Below are positions 6,646 through 11,057 of a DNA stretch of 11,057 nt, in pieces (the stretch's first letter is position 1; the number at the start of each line of letters is the position of its first letter). Both the position numbers and the translations under genes were made by a program. The stretch is from an uncultured Rickettsiales bacterium (GTDB lineage: Bacteria > Pseudomonadota > Alphaproteobacteria > Rickettsiales > UBA1997). The stretch spans positions 1 to 11,057 of the forward strand of contig CAKVBE010000018.1 in the NCBI GenBank assembly GCA_934725005.1. Reading direction: 5' to 3'. The notes beneath the pieces were generated by a model. That model saw only the letters and a program-made list of their open reading frames with translations. It made no database searches and had not been told where the DNA came from.

Positions 6646-6651
6646 TATACT
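6646..6651 (+). promoter_or_regulatory. Possible -10 box of the ABC-F gene
   Basis: TATACT ends 27 bases before the ATG at 6679, similar to the other promoters here. The -35 region is weak (TTAATG at 6625-6630, 15-base spacer). A TATAAT at 6656-6661 is a better hexamer but would give a leader too short to hold the ribosome site at 6670. Confidence 0.3.
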
Positions 6652-6669
6652 GTATTATAATGTTTATTT

Positions 6670-6674
6670 GGTGA
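6670..6674 (+). promoter_or_regulatory. Ribosome binding site of the ABC-F gene
   Basis: GGTGA, complementary to the anti-Shine-Dalgarno end of 16S rRNA, lies four bases before the ATG at 6679. The same string ATTTGGTGA precedes the start at 9542 on the other strand. These two genes differ from lspA, atpE and atpF, which have no recognisable ribosome site. Confidence 0.5.
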
Positions 6675-6678
6675 TTTT

Positions 6679-8385
6679 ATGTTGAAAGTTGAAAATTTAA
6701 GTGTTTCTTTTGGGAAACAAGATGTATTTAGTGATATAAGCTTTATTTTAAACGATAAAGAAAAATTAGGATTAATAGGAAGAAATGGTTGTGGAAAGAC
6801 AACATTACTTAAAATAATAGCTGGTGAATTAGAACAAACCAGTGGCACAGTATCTGTATCAAAAGGTTATACAATAGGCTATTTAAAACAACATTTACAG
6901 TTTACTGAAAATAATATAGTTGATGAGGTTTGTTTGGCATTGCCTGATTACAAACAATATAATACTTGGGAAGCTGAAAAGATATTAATGGATTTAGAAT
7001 TTTCTATAGAAGATCTGAATAAGAATCCTAATGAATTTTCTGGCGGCTGGCAAATAAGATTAAATTTAGCAAAATTATTAATATCTGAACCTGATTTATT
7101 ATTACTCGATGAACCAACAAATTATCTAGATATAATTTCCATAAGATGGTTAAAGAGATTTTTGCAAGAATGGAAAAAATCATTTATCTTGATTACACAC
7201 GATAGAAAATTTATGGATGATGTTATAGATCATACATTAATTATACATAGAGGTATTTCTAAGAAAATTACAGGAAATACACAAGATATGTATCAAAAAA
7301 TTATGGTTGATGAAGAAACATATGAAAAAACTAGAAAAAATGAAGAAAAGAAGAGAGAACAAGTAGAAAGATTTATAGAAAGATTTAGATACAAGGCAAC
7401 AAAAGCTGTTCAGGTACAATCAAGAGTTAAGATGCTTGAAAAACAAGAGGTTAAGCAGGAATTATCAAGTATAAAAAATCTCGATTTTGAATTTAAGTAT
7501 AAACCTATTTTAGGAAATAGCCCTTTCATATCTGTGAAAGATTTAACTTTTGGCTATGATAAGAGCAAAATTTTAATAAAGGATTTTTCAATTGATATAA
7601 AAGCTGGTGACAGAATTTGTATAATTGGAAAGAATGGAAAAGGTAAATCAACATTAATGAAATTACTCGTTAATGAATTAAAACCATTAAGTGGTGATAT
7701 TAGGGTAAATGAAAAAGTCTCTATTGGTTATTTTGGACAGATGAACATAAACAGATTGAATCTAAACAATACAATAGAACAAGAGTTGTGGGAAGTTGAT
7801 AAGCATATGACAAAAGGTGAAGTATTGGCTATGGCTGGTAATATGATGTTTTCTAGTGATCTGGCACAAAAAAAGTTGGACATCCTAAGCGGTGGAGAAA
7901 AAAGCAGAGTATTGCTCGGTAAAATACTTTTAAAAGAAAACAATTTATTATTGCTTGATGAGCCAACCAATCACTTAGATATGGAAAGTTGTATAAGTTT
8001 AGTTGATGCCATAAATGTTTTTAAAGGTGCTGTCGTTGTTATATCACATAATGAAGAACTATTAAATAATGTTGCTACAAAGTTAATAGTTTTTGACAAT
8101 GATAATGTTTTTTTATTTGATGGAACATATGAAGAGTTTTTGAGTAAAGTAGGTTGGTCAAATGAAGAGAAACAAGCAGTAAAAACTGAACAGAAGGAAA
8201 AATCAACCGTTATTGAAAAAAAGAAAAATCCAAACAAAAAATTAATAGATAAACTTAATGAAGAGATTTTTAATCTAGAACTAGAGATGGAGGAAAAAAT
8301 TATTGCTGGAGACTATAATGTGGTTGATTTAGAAAAGAAGATTAAAGAAAAAAATGAAGAATTGGAAAGAATAATAAAAATCTAA
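6679..8385 (+). CDS. ABC-F family ATPase (ribosome-associated translation factor, Uup/YheS-like)
   Basis: A 568-residue soluble protein with two ABC ATPase domains and no membrane segment, the layout of ABC-F factors that bind the ribosomal E site and relieve stalled or difficult translation. Domain 1: Walker A GRNGCGKT (34-41), signature FSGGWQ (120-125), Walker B LLLLDEPTNYLD (140-151) with catalytic E145, switch H174. Domain 2: Walker A GKNGKGKS (317-324), signature LSGGEKS (403-409), Walker B ending DEPTNHLD (427-434) with E428, switch H457. The P-site tRNA interaction linker lies at about 205-260, with the typical FRYKATKAVQVQSRVKMLEK (236-255). The C-terminus (about 512-568) is a charged coiled coil as in Uup and related members. 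The ATG has GGTGA four bases upstream. The gene stands alone between atpE and the secreted TPR-like gene, and its product has no link to the ATPase. The ABC-F family is certain; the exact subfamily is not. Confidence 0.95.
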   Translation: MLKVENLSVSFGKQDVFSDISFILNDKEKLGLIGRNGCGKTTLLKIIAGELEQTSGTVSVSKGYTIGYLKQHLQFTENNIVDEVCLALPDYKQYNTWEAEKILMDLEFSIEDLNKNPNEFSGGWQIRLNLAKLLISEPDLLLLDEPTNYLDIISIRWLKRFLQEWKKSFILITHDRKFMDDVIDHTLIIHRGISKKITGNTQDMYQKIMVDEETYEKTRKNEEKKREQVERFIERFRYKATKAVQVQSRVKMLEKQEVKQELSSIKNLDFEFKYKPILGNSPFISVKDLTFGYDKSKILIKDFSIDIKAGDRICIIGKNGKGKSTLMKLLVNELKPLSGDIRVNEKVSIGYFGQMNINRLNLNNTIEQELWEVDKHMTKGEVLAMAGNMMFSSDLAQKKLDILSGGEKSRVLLGKILLKENNLLLLDEPTNHLDMESCISLVDAINVFKGAVVVISHNEELLNNVATKLIVFDNDNVFLFDGTYEEFLSKVGWSNEEKQAVKTEQKEKSTVIEKKKNPNKKLIDKLNEEIFNLELEMEEKIIAGDYNVVDLEKKIKEKNEELERIIKI

Positions 8386-8415
8386 CAAGTATTTATCATA
8401 ACAATTTTTTCTTTT

Positions 8416-8434
8416 TGCGGGTGTTTTTCCCGCA
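8416..8434 (+). terminator. GC-rich stem-loop between convergent genes
   Basis: TGCGGG (8416-8421) pairs with CCCGCA (8429-8434) around a seven-base loop. It stands out as a GC-rich hairpin in A+T-rich DNA, 30 bases after the ABC-F stop and 13 bases beyond the stop of the convergent gene. No strong T-run follows it on either strand (a T-rich run precedes it on the plus strand), so it is a likely but not textbook terminator, possibly serving both genes. Confidence 0.55.
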
Positions 8435-8447
8435 TTACTACTTTCAA

Positions 8448-9542
8448 CTAATTTCTAAAAATTCCGTTAAATATTAGATCTGGTCTTTCCTTTTGTAATA
8501 ATTTTAAATCATTATAACCTGAACTATCATTTAAATTTATTTTTGACATTCCCCTTAAATATAAACTATTGTGGTAAACTTCAGCTTCTCTTGGTGAAAG
8601 TTTTGAAGTTTTTGTATTTAATGTATCTATGGCATCTGTAGTATGTTTTATGACTAATTTATTTTTTATTGAATTAAGCATCTTATCATCACCATAATAT
8701 ATTGTTGCTAGAATATAATTTACCTCAGGTGAATTATAATTTTTCAGAATGTCATTATAACAATTTATTATGCTTTCTGACGTTTTTACGCCTGTATTAA
8801 AACTTTTAGTTAATAAAATATTACAATAATCTTGCTTGTATTCAACGTTTTCTGGATATTTTGACATTAAAATACTTATTTTAGTTAAAGCGTAGTCATA
8901 TTGTCTATTTTCAACAGCTTTTCTGGCATTTATATAATCAGTTTCTACAACCTCATAATCCTTAAATTGTTTTTTGTTATTTGCTATCTCATAGTTTGTT
9001 ATTAAAATATAACTTTCATTGTTATTTCTATCATATCCTAGTGTTATGAAATCAAATAAGTATTCAACATTGGATTTTTCATTACGCAATTTATTTGAAG
9101 CATCCTTTTGTATTAGACAGTTAAATCTTTTTCCATTATTTATTAGAACAACTTCATCGTAGAATAAATTGAATTGTTGTGTGTTTAAACTTGTTAATGT
9201 TGTGTTTGTAAAATCATCTTCAGTATTTATCTCTTTATTATCTAAATATTTACTTTCGATCCAGTCTTCTAAAAACTTTGAATTGTTATGTCCGATTTTT
9301 TGATTATATACACCAGTGTAAATTGCCTTTGTTATAAATCTTTTTGCTGGATAAAAGAAGATTTTTTCTATATTGTCAGTTCTTAACTTTAATAAAGCAT
9401 CGTTGGCTCTTATAACTCTAATTATATTATCTTTATTACTTAATTTATTTATATCTTTCAATTCAATATAAGCAATGTTTTCTTCAGCAAACGAGTTAGT
9501 AATACTAAAAAAAATAAGGAAAAATAGTATTTTTTTAATCAT
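8448..9542 (-). CDS. Unrecognised secreted protein with TPR-like C-terminal helices
   Basis: I do not recognise this 364-residue protein. It begins with a clear Sec signal peptide (MIKK, hydrophobic core 5-14, likely cleavage after SFA at 19), so it should be periplasmic, outer-membrane associated or exported. Residues 20-195 look like a beta-rich domain, with AYIELKDIN, IRVIRANDALLKLRT and a long segment of mixed strands. From about 202 the protein turns helical and shows TPR-like units, for example ARKAVENRQYDYALTKIS (206-223) followed by YPENVEYKQDYCNIL (230-244), and another pair near 270-285. Few cysteines are present. GGTGAGAA stands before the ATG at 9542 as a ribosome site. It runs opposite to its neighbours, splitting atpE from atpF. 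A weak promoter, TTGTTA-19-TAGATT, can be drawn upstream but is unconvincing. It may be a lineage-specific envelope or host-interaction protein; that is inference only. Confidence 0.75.
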   Translation of the reverse strand: MIKKILFFLIFFSITNSFAEENIAYIELKDINKLSNKDNIIRVIRANDALLKLRTDNIEKIFFYPAKRFITKAIYTGVYNQKIGHNNSKFLEDWIESKYLDNKEINTEDDFTNTTLTSLNTQQFNLFYDEVVLINNGKRFNCLIQKDASNKLRNEKSNVEYLFDFITLGYDRNNNESYILITNYEIANNKKQFKDYEVVETDYINARKAVENRQYDYALTKISILMSKYPENVEYKQDYCNILLTKSFNTGVKTSESIINCYNDILKNYNSPEVNYILATIYYGDDKMLNSIKNKLVIKHTTDAIDTLNTKTSKLSPREAEVYHNSLYLRGMSKINLNDSSGYNDLKLLQKERPDLIFNGIFRN

Positions 9543-9682
9543 TTCTCACCAAATCTTAATTATATTTAAGTGTAATCTATTTTAATAAAATTAATAATTA
9601 ACAAATTTTTATTATCAATTCGTAAAAAGTAGATCAAACATATTTATATTAATTATTAGTATATTTTTACTTAAATATTCCA

Positions 9683-9700
9683 ATTGATTTTAATTTATTT
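9683..9700 (+). repeat. 18-bp element shared with the atpE upstream region (copy 2)
   Basis: Exact second copy of the sequence at 6224-6241, placed 57 bases before the atpF start codon. It includes the predicted -35 box of atpF. Confidence 0.55.
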
Positions 9701-9710
9701 TATTTATGAT
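9684..9710 (+). promoter_or_regulatory. Predicted promoter of atpF-atpA
   Basis: TTGATT (9684-9689) and TATGAT (9705-9710) with a 15-base spacer; the -10 box ends 29 bases before the ATG of atpF. The 197-base divergent gap shared with the secreted-protein gene holds nothing else that I can identify. Confidence 0.45.
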
Positions 9711-9739
9711 ATAAATCATATTTATCTAAGTATATCAAA

Positions 9740-10480
9740 ATGCATATTGATTTATTTACATTTTTTGTCCAGATCATAAATTTTTTAGTACTTTTATTTA
9801 TACTTAATCGTGTTTTGATAAAGCCACTCATGACAAGTGTTGAGAATAGAAGAAAGAATATAATAAAGCAAAATGAAGATATTGCTTTAAAGCAAGATGA
9901 ATTAAACAATGAGATAAGATTATATGAAAGCAAAATTTCCGATTTTGAAAGTTTTAAAGTACAAGAAAAAAGAAAGATTGAATCAGAACTTCAAGAACAA
10001 AAGAATTTAAAAATTATTGAAATCCAAAATGAAGTCGAAGAGGAAAGAAAAATACTTCTGAATAAACTCGTGTCAGAAAGAGATTTAATAATTAATGATA
10101 TCGTAGAGTCTGTTTGTCTGAATTTATCTGACTTACTTAAAAAAATATTTATCGATTTAGCTGATGAAGATTTAGAAAGTAAGATTGTAAAAAAGTTTGT
10201 TTTTAGATTAAAGAATGCAGAGCAATCAGAATTGGACAGAATAAAAAATTTAGACAAAGATGAAAAAATAACTATAAGTTCGAATTTTGGTTTATCTATA
10301 GATAACAAAGAAGCGATTATAAATTTTTTAAAAGAGCAAGATATAGATAATAGTGTGATATTTTTACAAGAAAATAACATAATCCTCGGCGTAAAAATGA
10401 TGGTTGGAAATATTGTAATTAATTCAAATATTCAAGATATTATTGAACAGTTTAACTCAGAATTAAAAAATAAGTTATAA
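9740..10480 (+). CDS. atpF: F-type ATPase b subunit, N-type form with delta-like C-terminal domain
   Basis: The b subunit is the peripheral stalk that holds the F1 head to the membrane part. The opening MHIDLFTFFVQIINFLVLLF, one membrane helix at about 5-24, followed by RVLIKPL, is the standard b start. A long charged coiled coil runs from about 30 to 125. At 246 residues it is far longer than ordinary b (about 160). The extra C-terminus (about 175-246) resembles the C-terminal part of the delta subunit: a strand-helix-strand unit ending ILGVKMMVGNIVINSNIQDI (215-234), like delta's LiGGvvvxvGdxviDgSvxg. The six-helix N-terminal domain of delta is missing. This architecture is that of AtpF in N-type (Na+) ATPases, whose operons lack a separate delta gene. 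Here too atpA follows after only four bases, where delta (atpH) would normally sit. The ATG at 9740 has no ribosome site. b identity is firm; N-type is likely. Confidence 0.92.
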   Translation: MHIDLFTFFVQIINFLVLLFILNRVLIKPLMTSVENRRKNIIKQNEDIALKQDELNNEIRLYESKISDFESFKVQEKRKIESELQEQKNLKIIEIQNEVEEERKILLNKLVSERDLIINDIVESVCLNLSDLLKKIFIDLADEDLESKIVKKFVFRLKNAEQSELDRIKNLDKDEKITISSNFGLSIDNKEAIINFLKEQDIDNSVIFLQENNIILGVKMMVGNIVINSNIQDIIEQFNSELKNKL

Positions 10481-10484
10481 GGTT

Positions 10485-11057
10485 ATGGAAGTAAAAAATA
10501 AAATTGATGCTGTCTTTAATAACATATCAATAAAATCTTTTTCTATAAAAGAAGAGGGGACTGTAATTGATGTAAATAATTCTGTTGTAGTTGGTAAAGG
10601 ATTCACAAATATAAAATTTGAAGAATGTGTTTTAATAAAAAATAAATACCATGGAATAGTTTCTGTAATTGAGAAAGATATTATAAAAGTAATTTTATTG
10701 GATAAAACTAACGATATTATTATTGGTGACAAAATAACAAGAACGTATGAACCATTAAAAGTTCCTGTTGATGACAACATGATTGGAAGGATATTAAATG
10801 GGCTTGGTGTACCAATAGATGATGGTAATAGTATAAAGGCCGATGAGTATTACAATGTTGAGAGACCATCTAAAGGAATAATGGAAAGACAAAGTGTTAA
10901 AGAACCATTAGAAACAGGAATAAAAGTTATAGATTCATTAATTCCAATTGGAAAAGGGCAACGTGAATTAATTCTTGGCGATAAACAAACTGGAAAAACT
11001 AGTATAGCTATAGATACTATTTTACATCAAAAAAATACTGATGCAATATGTATATAT
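10485..11057 (+). CDS. atpA: F-type ATPase alpha subunit, 3' end cut by window
   Basis: The alpha subunit forms the F1 hexamer with beta and binds non-catalytic nucleotide. The first 191 residues are visible and the frame stays open to the window edge. Residues 24-95 are the N-terminal beta-barrel (EGTVIDVNNSVVVGKG). Then follow VPVDDNMIGRILNGLGVPID (93-112), GIMERQSVKEPLETGIKVID (128-147) and SLIPIGKGQREL (148-159). The P-loop is GDKQTGKTS (162-170), with Lys where most alphas have Arg, and the piece ends at CIY, just before the usual VAIGQK. The gap to the atpF stop is four bases and AAGG overlaps that stop as a weak ribosome site, so the two genes are co-transcribed. Gamma would be expected next, outside the window. 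Identification is firm; N-type versus ordinary F-type cannot be told from this part alone. Confidence 0.94.
   Translation, partial: MEVKNKIDAVFNNISIKSFSIKEEGTVIDVNNSVVVGKGFTNIKFEECVLIKNKYHGIVSVIEKDIIKVILLDKTNDIIIGDKITRTYEPLKVPVDDNMIGRILNGLGVPIDDGNSIKADEYYNVERPSKGIMERQSVKEPLETGIKVIDSLIPIGKGQRELILGDKQTGKTSIAIDTILHQKNTDAICIY

Noticed and set aside
7237..8237. Three minus-strand open frames inside the ABC-F gene
   Set aside because: All are antisense to a continuous two-domain ABC-F protein with complete motifs.
9991..10380. Minus-strand open frame within atpF, serine- and phenylalanine-rich
   Set aside because: Composition is what antisense of a Lys/Glu-rich coiled coil gives; no start signal.
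10475..10780. Minus-strand open frame opposite the atpA start
   Set aside because: Antisense of conserved alpha-subunit sequence; plus-strand alpha reading is unambiguous.
1..11057. tRNA, rRNA, CRISPR array, insertion sequence or riboswitch
   Set aside because: None was seen on either strand; gaps between genes are all under 200 bases and hold only promoter-like or hairpin elements.

Overview
The window is extremely A+T-rich, with standard-code genes packed tightly and only short gaps between operons. This looks like a reduced, probably host-dependent genome. Two signs point to Alphaproteobacteria, most likely a Rickettsiales- or Holosporales-like lineage: a DUF2155 secreted protein (a family found essentially in that class) directly after mlaD, and the LspA motif NRGISFG. 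The lineage is inferred from protein families, not from a search.

Left part (1-5459, minus strand). Nine genes run in one direction with overlaps or gaps of at most 18 bases. In transcription order they are: four subunits resembling an Mrp/Mnh multisubunit Na+/H+ antiporter (B-type/DUF4040, MnhB, MnhC, MnhD), mlaD (lipid transport), a DUF2155 protein, folD (one-carbon folate metabolism), a GNAT acetyltransferase, and a YgjP-type metallopeptidase cut by the window edge. The Mrp subunits keep their membrane topology but have lost several of the family's signature motifs.

Right part (5606-11057). A divergent promoter region leads to lspA (signal peptidase II) and then atpE, the rotor-ring c subunit of a rotary ATPase. 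Next come an ABC-F translation factor, a convergent stem-loop, an unrecognised secreted protein with TPR-like helices on the minus strand, and then atpF-atpA, with atpA running off the right edge. The c subunit carries a Na+-site signature plus a second carboxylate. The b subunit is long and ends in a delta-like domain. Both are hallmarks of the N-type (Na+) F-ATPase rather than the ordinary alphaproteobacterial enzyme. The order E-F-A matches N-ATPase operons, but two unrelated genes now sit between E and F.

Together the window suggests sodium-linked energetics in a reduced alphaproteobacterium: an N-type rotary ATPase with its operon split apart, close to an Mrp-like module that has drifted far from its family. 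Four transcription units (mrp, lspA, atpE, atpF) share similar promoter-like elements whose -10 box ends 28-30 bases before the start codon. These elements were used to choose among start codons. No RNA gene, CRISPR array, insertion sequence or origin was seen.
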